44,815 bases of DNA from assembly GCA_025360425.1 (NCBI GenBank), contig JANYCD010000043.1, positions 1 to 44,815 on the forward strand. Direction: 5' to 3'. The notes under the pieces were generated by a model. It was not told the DNA's origin, did no database searches, and saw only the letters and a program-made list of their open reading frames with translations. Below are positions 33,209 to 42,225 of the stretch, piece by piece (position 1 is the stretch's first letter; every line of letters starts with the position of its first letter). Position numbers and translations under genes: made by a program. This stretch comes from Sterolibacteriaceae bacterium. Its GTDB lineage: Bacteria > Pseudomonadota > Gammaproteobacteria > Burkholderiales > Rhodocyclaceae.

Positions 33209-34282
33209 ATGACTCGCCCGATTCGCGCCAGCATCGACCTTTCCGCACTGTGTCACAACCATGCAGTGGTTCGTCGACATGCCGGCAGTTCGCATATCTG
33301 GAGTGTGGTCAAGGCCAACGCCTATGGGCATGGTGTTGGCCGCGTGGCACGTGCGCTGGCCTCTGAAACGGACGGCTTTGCCCTGGTCGAACTGGACGCA
33401 GCAGTGGCATTGCGCAAGAGCGGCATCACACAGCCCATCCTGATGCTGGAAGGTTTTTACGACGCAGATGAGTTGTCGCTGTTCGTCGAGTTTGGATTGA
33501 CAGCCGTGGTGCACTGCGTTGAACAAGTCATGATGTTGGTTGAGGCATCGCTGCCTGTGCGGTTGCCGGTGTATCTCAAACTTGACACCGGCATGCATCG
33601 ACTTGGCTTGAGCACCACTGAACTGCAGGACACGCTGAAGGCGCTGCGCAAGAGTTCGACCGTGTCTGACATTACGCTGATGACGCACTTCGCCGACGCC
33701 GACGAACCCCGTGGCATCGCAGATCAGATGCAAGCGCTGAGTACGATGACGGATGGACTCGATCTGCCGTTGTGCCTGGCCAACTCAGCCGCGCTGCTGC
33801 GCTTCCCCGACACGCGCCAGGCATGGGTGCGGCCGGGCATCATGCTTTACGGCGCTTCACCGTTTCCACAGATGAAAAGCGCCGCCGATCTGGGCTTGCG
33901 TCCGGTGATGACCTTACAGAGCGAGCTCATCGCGGTGCGCGATCTTGCAGTTGGCGACCGCATTGGCTACGGCGGCGCCTTTGTCGCCCACCAACCAATG
34001 CGCATTGGCGTTGTTGCCTGTGGCTACGGTGATGGTTATCCACGCCATGCACCAACCGGTACATCGATCCTGGTTGCGGGCAAACGTACCCGCACTGTTG
34101 GTCGCGTGTCGATGGACAAGATTTTCGTCGATCTCTCGACGATTCCTGAAGCCGCCATCGGTACCGTTGTAACCTTGTGGGGAGAAGGACTGAGCGCCGA
34201 CGATGTAGCGACTGCGGCGGGTACGGTGAGCTACGAATTGTTTTGTGCACTGGCCAATCGCGTGCCGGTGACGGAAGTTTGA
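33209..34282 (+). CDS. alr: Alanine racemase
   Basis: 357 residues, PLP enzyme making D-alanine for peptidoglycan. K35 in VVKANAYGHG binds PLP; Y254 in RIGYGGAFVA is the second catalytic base. LDTGMHRLGL, VRPGIMLYG and GRVSMDKIFVDLS are conserved. Followed directly by the DUF433/DUF5615 pair and radA; alr-radA adjacency is familiar in Betaproteobacteria. Confidence 0.95.
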   Translation: MTRPIRASIDLSALCHNHAVVRRHAGSSHIWSVVKANAYGHGVGRVARALASETDGFALVELDAAVALRKSGITQPILMLEGFYDADELSLFVEFGLTAVVHCVEQVMMLVEASLPVRLPVYLKLDTGMHRLGLSTTELQDTLKALRKSSTVSDITLMTHFADADEPRGIADQMQALSTMTDGLDLPLCLANSAALLRFPDTRQAWVRPGIMLYGASPFPQMKSAADLGLRPVMTLQSELIAVRDLAVGDRIGYGGAFVAHQPMRIGVVACGYGDGYPRHAPTGTSILVAGKRTRTVGRVSMDKIFVDLSTIPEAAIGTVVTLWGEGLSADDVATAAGTVSYELFCALANRVPVTEV

Positions 34283-34308
34283 AGCTAGAATGCGAAAAGG
34301 AGGTTGCC

Positions 34309-34533
34309 ATGAGTCATCTTGATCGTATTACCGTGAATTCCGAGCAGTGCGGGGGCCGTCCGTGCATTCGTGGCATGCGCGTCCGGGTGAGGGATATTCT
34401 CGACCTTCTGGCGGCCGGGGCAGGCAGGGCGGAAATTCTGTCCGATTACCCCTATCTTGAGGACGAAGACATCACCGCCGCGCTTGAGTTTGCCGCGAGT
34501 CAATCCGACCATCCCGTCCTGAAAGCCGCGTGA
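34309..34533 (+). CDS. DUF433 putative antitoxin
   Basis: 74 residues with a strong AAAAGGAGG site. DRITVNSEQCGGRPCIRGMRVRVRDILDLL and ILSDYPYLEDEDITAALEFAA are the DUF433 (COG2442) signature, a winged-helix-like DNA-binding domain. In known pairs it precedes a PIN-like nuclease, as here, overlapping it by four bases (GTGA). It would neutralise the toxin and repress its own promoter. 26 bases after alr. Confidence 0.87.
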   Translation: MSHLDRITVNSEQCGGRPCIRGMRVRVRDILDLLAAGAGRAEILSDYPYLEDEDITAALEFAASQSDHPVLKAA

Positions 34534-34865
34534 CGCTGCGTTTTATCGTCGATGCGCAGCTTCCGCCTGCACTGGCGAAATTCCTGACCGACTCGGGCTA
34601 CCCATCGGAGCACGTTCACGACTTCGCCGCAGAGGCTTATCCCGATGCGCAATTGTGGAATCGTGCGCTGGCTATGAATTCGGTCATCGTCACCAAAGAC
34701 GAAGATTTCGCGATTCGCAGCGTGCGTGACGGCGCACCTCCTCCAATTGTGTGGGTGCGTTTTGGAAATACCCGTAACAAGGCATTACTCGATAGTTTTG
34801 TCCTGTTATTGCCAAAAATAATCATGGCTCTTGAACGGGGCGAGAAAATTGTTGAACTCGTCTGA
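34530..34865 (+). CDS. DUF5615 PIN-like putative toxin nuclease
   Basis: 111 residues, GTG start overlapping the DUF433 stop. LRFIVDAQLPPALAKFL (D8 as first acidic residue), HDFAAEAYPDAQLWNRAL and VIVTKDEDFAIRS (acidic D/E pair) fit the Mut7-C/PIN-like DUF5615 family (COG4634), predicted RNases of type II toxin-antitoxin systems. All acidic motifs look intact. Toxicity here is inferred from family and pairing. radA starts two bases after its stop. Confidence 0.87.
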   Translation: MTLRFIVDAQLPPALAKFLTDSGYPSEHVHDFAAEAYPDAQLWNRALAMNSVIVTKDEDFAIRSVRDGAPPPIVWVRFGNTRNKALLDSFVLLLPKIIMALERGEKIVELV

Positions 34866-34867
34866 TC

Positions 34868-36232
34868 GTGGCTAAAGCAAAGACGCTCTACACCTGTCCC
34901 GAATGTGGCGCTACTGCGCCCAAGTGGCAGGGCCAGTGTCCGGGCTGCGGACTGTGGAACACACTGGTTGAAACCGTGGCGGAAACGCCTTCGGCCAACA
35001 GCAATCGTTTCGCCGCCATCGCCGGTGCCGGACGTTTGCAAAAACTTTCCGAAATCGATCCGCGCGAACAGCCGCGTCAGCCGACCGGCATCGAAGAGTT
35101 TGATCGCGTACTCGGCGGCGGACTGGTGGCGGGCGGCGTGGTGTTGATCGGCGGCGATCCGGGCATCGGCAAGAGCACGCTGTTGTTGCAAGCGTTGGCG
35201 CGACTGGCCGAAGCCGGCCAGTCGGTGCTTTATGTTTCGGGCGAGGAGTCGGGCGAGCAGATGGCCCTGCGCGCGCGACGCCTGCAGCTCGGCGCCGAAC
35301 ACATGCAGTTGCTGGCCGAAATCAATCTCGAAAAAATTCTCGCCACCCTGGGCCAGGTAAAACCGTTGGTGGCGGTGATCGACTCGATTCAGACCATCTA
35401 TTCGGAAGTGCTGCATTCGGCGCCGGGTTCGGTGGCGCAAGTGCGCGAGTGCGCCGCGCAATTGACGCGATTGGCAAAGCAGAGTGGCATTTGCGTGATC
35501 CTGGTTGGCCACGTCACCAAGGACGGTTCGCTGGCCGGGCCGCGCGTGCTGGAGCACATCGTCGATACCGTGCTGTATTTCGAGGGCGATACGCATTCGA
35601 GTTTTCGCCTGGTCCGCGCTTTCAAGAACCGCTTCGGCGCCATCAATGAATTGGGCGTGTTTGCAATGACCGATCGCGGGCTCAAGGGCGTGAGCAATCC
35701 CTCGGCACTGTTCCTGTCGCAGCACGGTCAGGACGTCGCCGGCTCCTGCGTGATGGTGACCCAGGAAGGTACGCGCCCGCTGCTGGTGGAAATCCAGGCG
35801 CTGGTGGATGAGGCGCATGCACCCAATCCGCGGCGGCTGACGGTAGGGCTGGAAGCGCAGCGATTGGCGATGTTGCTGGCGGTGTTGCACCGACACGCCG
35901 GCATCGTGTGCTACGACCAGGATGTGTTCGTCAATGCCGTGGGCGGCGTCAAGATTGCCGAGCCTGCAGCGGATTTGGCGGTGCTGCTGGCCATCGTTTC
36001 ATCGTTGCGCAACAAGCCTTTGCCGGCCAAGCTGGTGGTGTTCGGCGAAGTCGGGTTGGCCGGTGAAATCCGCCCCGCACCACGTGGTCAGGAGCGGTTG
36101 AAGGAAGCGGCCAAATTGGGTTTCACCCGCGCCATCATTCCCAAAGCCAATGCGCCGCGCACGCCGATCAAGGGCATGGAAGTGATTGCGGTTGATCGTG
36201 TCGAGCAGGCGGTGGAGCAGATCAGACACTGA
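34868..36232 (+). CDS. radA: DNA repair protein RadA (Sms)
   Basis: 454 residues, GTG start. N-terminal zinc finger with C10, C13, C24 and C27; Walker A GGDPGIGKSTLLLQA (about 95-109); the RadA-specific KNRFG motif in KNRFGAINELGVF; and a C-terminal Lon-protease-like domain (VNAVGGVKIAEPAADLAVLLA, GEVGLAGEIRPAPRG). It drives branch migration in recombination. TGATG overlap with the following permease gene. Confidence 0.96.
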   Translation: MAKAKTLYTCPECGATAPKWQGQCPGCGLWNTLVETVAETPSANSNRFAAIAGAGRLQKLSEIDPREQPRQPTGIEEFDRVLGGGLVAGGVVLIGGDPGIGKSTLLLQALARLAEAGQSVLYVSGEESGEQMALRARRLQLGAEHMQLLAEINLEKILATLGQVKPLVAVIDSIQTIYSEVLHSAPGSVAQVRECAAQLTRLAKQSGICVILVGHVTKDGSLAGPRVLEHIVDTVLYFEGDTHSSFRLVRAFKNRFGAINELGVFAMTDRGLKGVSNPSALFLSQHGQDVAGSCVMVTQEGTRPLLVEIQALVDEAHAPNPRRLTVGLEAQRLAMLLAVLHRHAGIVCYDQDVFVNAVGGVKIAEPAADLAVLLAIVSSLRNKPLPAKLVVFGEVGLAGEIRPAPRGQERLKEAAKLGFTRAIIPKANAPRTPIKGMEVIAVDRVEQAVEQIRH

Positions 36233-38724
36233 TGAACAGTACCCTGCGCCTCATGCTGCGCATGCTGTGGCGCGACTGGCGTGCCGGTGAGCTGATCGTT
36301 CTGGCTTTTGCGCTGGTGCTGGCCACTGCGGCGCTGAGCAGCGTGTCGTTTCTCACTGATCGCGTGCAGCAGGCGCTGACGCTGGAATCGCATCAACTGC
36401 TGGGCGGCGATCTGTTGCTCACGGCGGATCATCGCTGGTCCGCACAGCGCCAACAGCAAGCGGTGCAAACTGGTTTGCAGATTGCGCGCAGCACCAGCTT
36501 TCTCAGCATGGTGAGTGCGGGTGGCACAACACAGCTCACCGACATCAAGGCGGTGTCGGCGAATTATCCGTTGCGTGGCACGCTGCGCACTGCGTTGGTT
36601 CTCAACGGACCTGATGCGGATACCAGGGGAGTTCCGACGCCGGGTACTGTGTGGCTGGACGAACGCCTGATGGCTGCGCTTACGCTGCAAACCGGCATGC
36701 AGGTACGCTTGGGCGTCCGGCAATTCACGGTCGCGGCGGTGCTGACGCTGGAGCCGGATCGCGGTATCAACGTGATGGCGCTGGCGCCACGGCTGATGCT
36801 CAATGAGCAGGATATGGCGTCGACCGGTTTGGTGCAGGAGGGCAGCCGGGTGAGCTACCGGCTGCATCTTGCCGGCGAACCCGATCAAGTGGCTGCGTTC
36901 AGGCACATCGCCGAAGCACATCTGGAGCGGGGCGAAAAACTTGAAACACTCGACAACGCCCGACCGGAAATCCGCAATGTGCTGGAGCGTTCGCAGCGCT
37001 TCCTGCGGCTGGCTGCGTTGCTCGCCGTGGTGCTGGCCGCAGTGGCGGTGGCGCTTGCCGCCAATCGCTATGTACGGCGGCATATGGATGGCTGTGCGGT
37101 GCTACGCTGCCTTGGCGCCAGCGGCAATCAATTGCTGGTAATCCATGGCGGTGAATTCATTTTGCTGGGTGCCATCGTGACCGTTGTCGGCTGTCTGGCC
37201 GGCTTTCTGGTCCAATACGGTTTGCAGGTGTTGCTGGTCGATCTGCTGCGGCAGCAATTGCCTGCGCCGGGTTGGGCACCGTGGGCGCAGGGTGCGGCGG
37301 TGAGCATGACGCTGGTAACCGGCTTCGCCCTGCCGCCGCTGCTGCGTTTGCGCAAGGTGTCCACGTTGCGGGTGCTGCGCCGTGAATGGAATGCGGTGGA
37401 ACCGGTTGCGCTATCTGCCTGGGCGGCGGGTGCGGTATTGCTGGCGTTGCTGATGCTGTGGGTGGCGGGTGAGGTGGGGTTGTGGGCGATCGTACTGGGC
37501 GGATTCGTCGGCGCCACCTTGATTTATGCGCTGCTGGCGCGCCTGTTGCTGGCAGCACTTTCCCACCTGCGGCAGGGTGGGCACGCCATCGGTTGGCGTT
37601 ACGGTGTCGCCAATCTGCGCAGGCATCTGCGCGCGACACTGGTTCAGGCAGTGGCGCTCGGCCTGAGCATGACGGCGCTGTTGCTGCTCACCGTGGCGCG
37701 CGGTGATTTGCTCGCCGCCTGGCAAGGTCGTGTGCCGCCGGATGCACCGAACCGTTTTGTCATCAACATCCAGCCTGATCAGTTGCAGGCCATCACCGAC
37801 TATTTTTCCAGCCAGGGTTTGCCGCGGCCGTTGCTGGAGCCGATGGTGCGTGGTCGTCTGGTCACTATCAACGGCCGCAATGTCGAACCAGGTGACTATG
37901 CGAACGAAGGTGCGCGACGCATGGTGGAACGGGAGTTCAATCTGTCATGGACTTCGCAATTACCTGGCGGCAACGCCGTTACACAGGGACGCTGGTACGG
38001 CGATACACGCGAACCGCAGTTCTCCGTTGAGCAGGGCTTGGCCGAAACGCTGGCTCTCAAGCTCGGCGACGCGTTGACCTATGACATCGGCGGCACGCGT
38101 GTGACTGCAAAAATTACCTCGCTGCGCAAACTCGAATGGGATTCGATGCGCGTCAACTTCTTCGTCGTCGCGCCGCCGGGGTTGATCGACCGATTGCCGA
38201 CGAGCTACATCAGCAGCTTCCATCTTCCACAAGACAAGGTGGCGATAATCGCAGGGTTGGTTCAGCGCTTTCCCAATCTCACGGTGATCGATGTCGAGGC
38301 GATCATGCGGCAGTTGCAGGACACCATCAACAAGGTGGCGCGCGCGGTGCAGGGTGTGTTCGGTTTTGCGCTGCTGGCGGGACTGGCGGTGCTCTATGCG
38401 GCATTGCAAGCGACGGCGGACGAGCGCGCCCACGAGATCGCCGTGCTGCGTGCGCTGGGCGCGCGCGAACGGCAGTTGCGAACGACGCTGATCGCGGAGT
38501 TCGCGGTACTCGGCGCAGTTTCCGGAACGCTGGCCGGCGGCGGCACGGCGCTGATCAGCATGGCCTTGGCGCACTGGGCTTTTCATCTGCCCTATACGCC
38601 GAACCCCATGCTGGTGATCGTCGGGCTGCTAGGTGGAGTGGTGTTGGTGGTGAGTGCGGGATTGCTTGGATCACGTACTGCAATGCGCAGCAGTCCGCTG
38701 CAAGCGCTGCGCGAAGCAGCGTGA
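36232..38724 (+). CDS. ybbP: ABC transporter permease, YbbP/FtsX family
   Basis: 830 residues. Two FtsX-type units: an N-terminal helix and large periplasmic domain (about 45-250), a four-helix set (about 255-480, LRLAALLAVVLAAVAVALAANRYV), a second periplasmic domain and a final three-helix FtsX domain (VFGFALLAGLAVLYAALQAT, ERAHEIAVLRALGARERQ). The length agrees with YbbP. YbbP normally pairs with the ATPase YbbA and sometimes the esterase TesA, but neither is adjacent here, so the ATPase must be encoded elsewhere. Start overlaps the radA stop by one base. Confidence 0.87.
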   Translation: MNSTLRLMLRMLWRDWRAGELIVLAFALVLATAALSSVSFLTDRVQQALTLESHQLLGGDLLLTADHRWSAQRQQQAVQTGLQIARSTSFLSMVSAGGTTQLTDIKAVSANYPLRGTLRTALVLNGPDADTRGVPTPGTVWLDERLMAALTLQTGMQVRLGVRQFTVAAVLTLEPDRGINVMALAPRLMLNEQDMASTGLVQEGSRVSYRLHLAGEPDQVAAFRHIAEAHLERGEKLETLDNARPEIRNVLERSQRFLRLAALLAVVLAAVAVALAANRYVRRHMDGCAVLRCLGASGNQLLVIHGGEFILLGAIVTVVGCLAGFLVQYGLQVLLVDLLRQQLPAPGWAPWAQGAAVSMTLVTGFALPPLLRLRKVSTLRVLRREWNAVEPVALSAWAAGAVLLALLMLWVAGEVGLWAIVLGGFVGATLIYALLARLLLAALSHLRQGGHAIGWRYGVANLRRHLRATLVQAVALGLSMTALLLLTVARGDLLAAWQGRVPPDAPNRFVINIQPDQLQAITDYFSSQGLPRPLLEPMVRGRLVTINGRNVEPGDYANEGARRMVEREFNLSWTSQLPGGNAVTQGRWYGDTREPQFSVEQGLAETLALKLGDALTYDIGGTRVTAKITSLRKLEWDSMRVNFFVVAPPGLIDRLPTSYISSFHLPQDKVAIIAGLVQRFPNLTVIDVEAIMRQLQDTINKVARAVQGVFGFALLAGLAVLYAALQATADERAHEIAVLRALGARERQLRTTLIAEFAVLGAVSGTLAGGGTALISMALAHWAFHLPYTPNPMLVIVGLLGGVVLVVSAGLLGSRTAMRSSPLQALREAA

Positions 38725-38750
38725 TTTTGTCACATGGGACTTCCGGTGGT

Positions 38751-38826
38751 CGTAGGAGGCCCGCCCTCGGGCCGATGCAGTGATCGCGGCGAGTACCTCT
38801 TCGGGCATAAAGGCGCCGCTCCTACG
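38751..38826. repeat. Palindromic repeat copy C, ybbP-mobA junction
   Basis: 76 bases with perfect outer arms CGTAGGAG (38751-38758) and CTCCTACG (38819-38826). Between them are GCCCGCCCTCGGGC and CTCTTCGGGCATAAAGGCG. It fills the gap between convergent ybbP and mobA, and the mobA stop codon TAG (minus strand, 38824-38822) lies inside the right arm. It could also act as a bidirectional terminator hairpin. Confidence 0.85.
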
Positions 38827-39406
38827 GAAGAAGATCTTGCGGCGTATTGATGTTGACGAAAGCCGACTCGTCGGGAAATACCACTTTTACCGCATTCAGT
38901 TCATCCTGCCAGTAAGCGATTTTGCGATGCCCCTGTGCAAGATAGTCCTCCAGCGCAGGCAATACTTTGCGCTGGCACAGCATGAACACCGGATGCGTGC
39001 GTACCGAGGTCGCGGCGTAAGCAAGCGGCGCGTTGCTGATGGTCATTGCCAGCGCAAGTTTTTCAACGAGGTCTGCGGGAAATTGCGGCGAGTCACAGGG
39101 TACGATTGCCAGCAGCGCTGTTGCACATGACAGCAGGCCGGCCAGCACGCCCGCCAACGGGCCGTCATAACTGTCCGGATCAACATCGCTGACGACTGCC
39201 GGGCCAAGCGCCGCATACTCAGCAATGTTTCTATTGGCGCTGATGATGACTCGGTTGACCTGGGGCGTCAGGCGGTCCAGCGTGTGGGCTATCAGCGGAC
39301 GTCCCTTGAAAGACAACAGTCCCTTGTCGGCGCCGCCCACGCGCGACCCTTGGCCGCCGGCGAGAATCAGGCCGGTGATGCCTTGCGGTGTGCGTATTGC
39401 TGGCAT
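38822..39406 (-). CDS. mobA: Molybdenum cofactor guanylyltransferase
   Basis: 194 residues; attaches GMP to molybdopterin to make the MGD cofactor. LILAGGQGSRVGGADKGLLSFKG (nucleotide-binding loop, about 13-35; core LAGGQGSRVGGADKG), VVSDVDPDSYDGPLAGVLAGL and PCDSPQFP (metal-binding Asp) are intact. The last codons DLLP are followed by a TAG inside a repeat copy. moaA is 17 bases upstream on the same strand, forming a moaA-mobA unit. Confidence 0.94.
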   Translation of the reverse strand: MPAIRTPQGITGLILAGGQGSRVGGADKGLLSFKGRPLIAHTLDRLTPQVNRVIISANRNIAEYAALGPAVVSDVDPDSYDGPLAGVLAGLLSCATALLAIVPCDSPQFPADLVEKLALAMTISNAPLAYAATSVRTHPVFMLCQRKVLPALEDYLAQGHRKIAYWQDELNAVKVVFPDESAFVNINTPQDLLP

Positions 39407-39422
39407 CTTTGACGAAACATCA

Positions 39423-40451
39423 TCAGCCGCCGATGTAGGACATCTCGATTTTTTTAAGCGGTGCGTTGCCGCTGCTGCGCAACTCCGAATAATGATCGCC
39501 GCGTGCAGTCCAGAGTTTGGTGATGAATGAATTGATTTCCTCGTCGCTGCTGCCGGAATGCAGCAACGCGCGCAAATCGTGCCCCGACTCGGCGAAGAGG
39601 CAGGTATACAACTTGCCCTCTGTGGATAGCCGCAGCCGGGTGCAGGTGGAACAGAACGCCTGGGTCACCGACGAGATGACGCCGATTTCGCCGCTACCGT
39701 CGCGATAGCGCCAGCGTTGGGCGACCTCGCCGTTGTAGTTGGGGTCGATGGCTTCGAGTGGAAAGTGTTCATGGATGCGGGCAATGACATCGCCCGAAGG
39801 CAGCACTTCATTCATGCGCCAGCCATTGGAACTGCCGACGTCCATGTATTCGATGAAACGCAGGATGTGGCCGCTGCCGCGAAAGTGGTCTGCCATCGCC
39901 AGAATGGCGTGGTCGTTGGTGCCGCGCTTGACCACCATGTTGACCTTGACGGGGGCGAGGCCGGCATCGGTGGCCGCAGCAATTCCCTCCAGCACACGAC
40001 TGACAGGGACGTCCACATCGTTCATCTTGTGGAAAGTTTCTTCGTCCAGCGCATCAAGACTGACCGTCACGCGGTCGAGCCCGGCATCTCTCAGCGCCCG
40101 TGCCTTGCCGGCCAGCAGCGAGCCGTTGGTGGTAAGGGTGAGTTCGATGCCGGGAATCTGCGCCAGCATCGCAACCAGGTCTTCAACGCCATGGCGCAGC
40201 AGCGGTTCGCCGCCGGTGAGCCGTATCTTGGTAACGCCGTGGGCCGCAAAAATACGGGCGACCCGGAAAATTTCCTCGAAACTGAGAATTTCGGCTTTTG
40301 GCAGAAATGGGTAATCGCGACCGAATACTGCTTTCGGCATGCAATAGACGCAGCGAAAGTTGCAACGGTCGGTGATCGAGATGCGCAGGTCGCGCAGTGG
40401 TCGTCCGCGTCTGTCGGTCAACGTTGCTGCGAATGGCACAATCGTGTTCAT
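39423..40451 (-). CDS. moaA: GTP 3',8-cyclase MoaA
   Basis: 342 residues, radical SAM enzyme for the first step of molybdenum cofactor synthesis. The radical-SAM cluster C30-x3-C34-x2-C37 ([12 protein letters not shown]), LTGGEPLLR, and a second C-terminal cluster [19 protein letters not shown] (near 270-290) are all present, and the protein ends in the Gly-Gly tail needed for activity. A perfect TATAAT stands upstream on this strand; GGAGG is 13 bases before the ATG, rather far. Confidence 0.95.
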   Translation of the reverse strand: MNTIVPFAATLTDRRGRPLRDLRISITDRCNFRCVYCMPKAVFGRDYPFLPKAEILSFEEIFRVARIFAAHGVTKIRLTGGEPLLRHGVEDLVAMLAQIPGIELTLTTNGSLLAGKARALRDAGLDRVTVSLDALDEETFHKMNDVDVPVSRVLEGIAAATDAGLAPVKVNMVVKRGTNDHAILAMADHFRGSGHILRFIEYMDVGSSNGWRMNEVLPSGDVIARIHEHFPLEAIDPNYNGEVAQRWRYRDGSGEIGVISSVTQAFCSTCTRLRLSTEGKLYTCLFAESGHDLRALLHSGSSDEEINSFITKLWTARGDHYSELRSSGNAPLKKIEMSYIGG

Positions 40452-40487
40452 GGCAAATCAACTGCCTCCAGATATTGTTTTTTGGCA

Positions 40488-40493
40488 ATTATA
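40488..40493 (-). promoter_or_regulatory. -10 element for moaA
   Basis: A perfect TATAAT on the minus strand, 37 bases before the moaA start. No good -35 at 17 bases; an activator or weak -35 may be involved. The leader is too short for a Moco riboswitch. Confidence 0.5.
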
Positions 40494-40526
40494 GGCCCCG
40501 GTCGATTGCCAGGAGGAGAAAAGGTC

Positions 40527-40555
40527 TTGAATCAGTAGGGATTTTCGGCTATAGT
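40527..40555 (+). promoter_or_regulatory. Sigma-70 promoter of the rpsF operon
   Basis: TTGAAT (40527-40532) and TATAGT (40550-40555) are separated by exactly 17 bases, followed by CCGCGG. Transcription would start near 40562, giving a 60-base leader to rpsF. Confidence 0.75.
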
Positions 40556-40621
40556 CCGCGGCTCTTTTCACCTTGCCCCACCCGTACGCATGCGGGAGGG
40601 CATATCCCATAAGGAGATTGC

Positions 40622-41011
40622 ATGCGCCACTATGAAGTCGTATTTATCGTCCACCCGGACCAGTCGGAGCAGGTTCCGGCGATGATCGAGCGGTACAGGA
40701 CGCTGGTCACCGGTCACGGCGGCAACATCCACCGCATGGAAGATTGGGGTCGGCGCCAGATGGCCTATCCGATCCAGAAAGTTCATAAAGCCCACTACGT
40801 GCTGATGAACATCGAAGCCGATCAGCCAACCCTGACCGAACTCGAACATGCATTCAAATTCAATGACGCTGTACTGCGTCACCTCATCATGAAGACGGAC
40901 AAGGCGGTCACCGCACCTTCGCCGATGATGAAAGACGAAAAGGCCCGCTCGCTGACGCCGTACACGGCGGAGGCACCAGCGGAAGTTCGTACGGAGGCGC
41001 CGGCTGCCTGA
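40622..41011 (+). CDS. rpsF: 30S ribosomal protein bS6
   Basis: 129 residues. [25 protein letters not shown], then ENWG-like [27 protein letters not shown], is standard bS6, which pairs with bS18 in the 30S platform. The 30-residue tail after position 95 is Ala/Pro/Glu-rich ([15 protein letters not shown]) as often seen. AAGGAG at good distance. Its 3' end overlaps the proposed priB start. Confidence 0.97.
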   Translation: MRHYEVVFIVHPDQSEQVPAMIERYRTLVTGHGGNIHRMEDWGRRQMAYPIQKVHKAHYVLMNIEADQPTLTELEHAFKFNDAVLRHLIMKTDKAVTAPSPMMKDEKARSLTPYTAEAPAEVRTEAPAA

Positions 41012-41348
41012 GGCATCGCCTGACGCCGCTGCGGCAGCCAACCTGACTTTGTTGTCGGGCCGGTTGCTGGAGCGGGGGGCCTTGCGGCACACACCTGCCG
41101 GCGTTGCGGTTGTCGAATTCCGCATTGGCCACGTTTCCGAGCAGATCGAAGCGGGCACGCCAAGGCGGGTTGAATGCGAAATGTCCTGTGTGCTGTTGGG
41201 TCCGATGGCGAACCTGCTGACGGATGCAAAGCCCGGCGACGGATTGAAAATTGGCGGCTTCCTCGCAGCGAGGAGCCTCAAGAATCCGGCCCCGGTGCTA
41301 CATGTGAATACGATGGAATTTTTGGAAGGAATCCAGAATGGCTTTTAA
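41004..41348 (+). CDS. priB: Primosomal replication protein N (PriB)
   Basis: An OB-fold single-strand DNA-binding protein of the replication restart primosome: [74 protein letters not shown]. No ATG or GTG precedes the first OB strand. A TTG at 41049 would give 99 residues but cuts into strand 1 and has no Shine-Dalgarno. A CTG at 41004 has GGAGG (40993-40997) six bases upstream and gives 114 residues beginning MPEASPDA, overlapping rpsF by eight bases. I prefer the CTG, with moderate confidence; TTG at 41049 is the fallback. It overlaps rpsR by 11 bases. Confidence 0.85.
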   Translation: MPEASPDAAAAANLTLLSGRLLERGALRHTPAGVAVVEFRIGHVSEQIEAGTPRRVECEMSCVLLGPMANLLTDAKPGDGLKIGGFLAARSLKNPAPVLHVNTMEFLEGIQNGF

Positions 41349-41622
41349 ATCGAAGAGTGGTCTCAAGAACAAGCGCAAGGACGACAAGAAAGGCAACAGC
41401 CTGTTCAAGCGTCGCAAGTTTTGCCGCTTCAGTGCCGAGAAGATCGAAGAGATCGACTACAAGGACGTCGAATTGCTTAAAGACTTCATTTCCGAGAATG
41501 GCAAGATCATGCCGGCGCGCATCACCGGCACCAAGACCGGTTATCAGCGTCAGTTGTCGGCCGCCATCAAGCGCGCACGCTATCTTGCGCTGATGCCATA
41601 CACCGACCTTCACAGCGCCTGA
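41338..41622 (+). CDS. rpsR: 30S ribosomal protein bS18
   Basis: 94 residues. [61 protein letters not shown] is bS18 throughout; the basic N-terminal extension of about 20 residues is longer than in E. coli, as in other Betaproteobacteria. AAGGAA precedes the ATG. RimI, its acetylase, is encoded in this window. Confidence 0.97.
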   Translation: MAFKSKSGLKNKRKDDKKGNSLFKRRKFCRFSAEKIEEIDYKDVELLKDFISENGKIMPARITGTKTGYQRQLSAAIKRARYLALMPYTDLHSA

Positions 41623-41635
41623 GAAAGAGACCGCC

Positions 41636-42085
41636 ATGCAAATCATATTGATGGAAAAAGTGGTGAACCTCGGCAACCTCGGCGATATCGTCAAGGTGAA
41701 AGAGGGCTACGCCCGCAATTATCTGATTCCCCAGGGCAAGGCCAAGCGCGCCACGGATCAGAACAAAAAAGTGTTCGAAGAGCGTCGTGTCGAGCTGGAA
41801 GCCACCCAGGCCACGCAACTTGCCGCTGCCCAGACGCTGGCTACCAAGGTTGAGGGCCTGATGGTGCAGATCACCTGCAAGGCCGGTGTCGATGGTCGTC
41901 TGTTCGGGTCGGTGTCGACGATCGATATCGCCGAAGCCTTGAAAGCACAGGGCATCGAAGTGCCGAAGGCCGCCATCCGGCTGCCGCTGGGTCCGCTGAA
42001 GCAGGTGGGTGACACGCCAGTCGAAGTGGCACTGCATACCGACGTGGTGGCCACCATCACGGTGTCGGTGCTGGGCGAACACTAA
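41636..42085 (+). CDS. rplI: 50S ribosomal protein bL9
   Basis: 149 residues. [36 protein letters not shown] is the N-terminal domain; a long central helix and C-terminal domain ([21 protein letters not shown]) follow. Last gene of the operon, followed by a strong terminator. Confidence 0.97.
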   Translation: MQIILMEKVVNLGNLGDIVKVKEGYARNYLIPQGKAKRATDQNKKVFEERRVELEATQATQLAAAQTLATKVEGLMVQITCKAGVDGRLFGSVSTIDIAEALKAQGIEVPKAAIRLPLGPLKQVGDTPVEVALHTDVVATITVSVLGEH

Positions 42086-42106
42086 AAGCGTTTTGCAGCA
42101 AATTTG

Positions 42107-42132
42107 AAAGGGCCGCTTGATGCGGCCCTTTT
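42107..42132 (+). terminator. Intrinsic terminator of the rpsF-rplI operon
   Basis: AAAGGGCCGC (42107-42116), five-base loop, GCGGCCCTTT (42122-42131) and further T. A ten-base perfect stem with U-tract. Confidence 0.9.
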
Positions 42133-42156
42133 CATTGGTGATGTTGTCTTCTTCTA

Positions 42157-42185
42157 TTGAAAGATGGCAGACGGTAAGCTAGCAT
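42157..42185 (+). promoter_or_regulatory. Putative promoter of the acyl-CoA dehydrogenase gene
   Basis: TTGAAA (42157-42162) and TAGCAT (42180-42185) with a 17-base spacer, ending 40 bases before the ATG. Confidence 0.5.
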
Positions 42186-42225
42186 ACGAGAATTGCCTCA
42201 TTGGCAGAATGCGGAGGTTTGAAAA

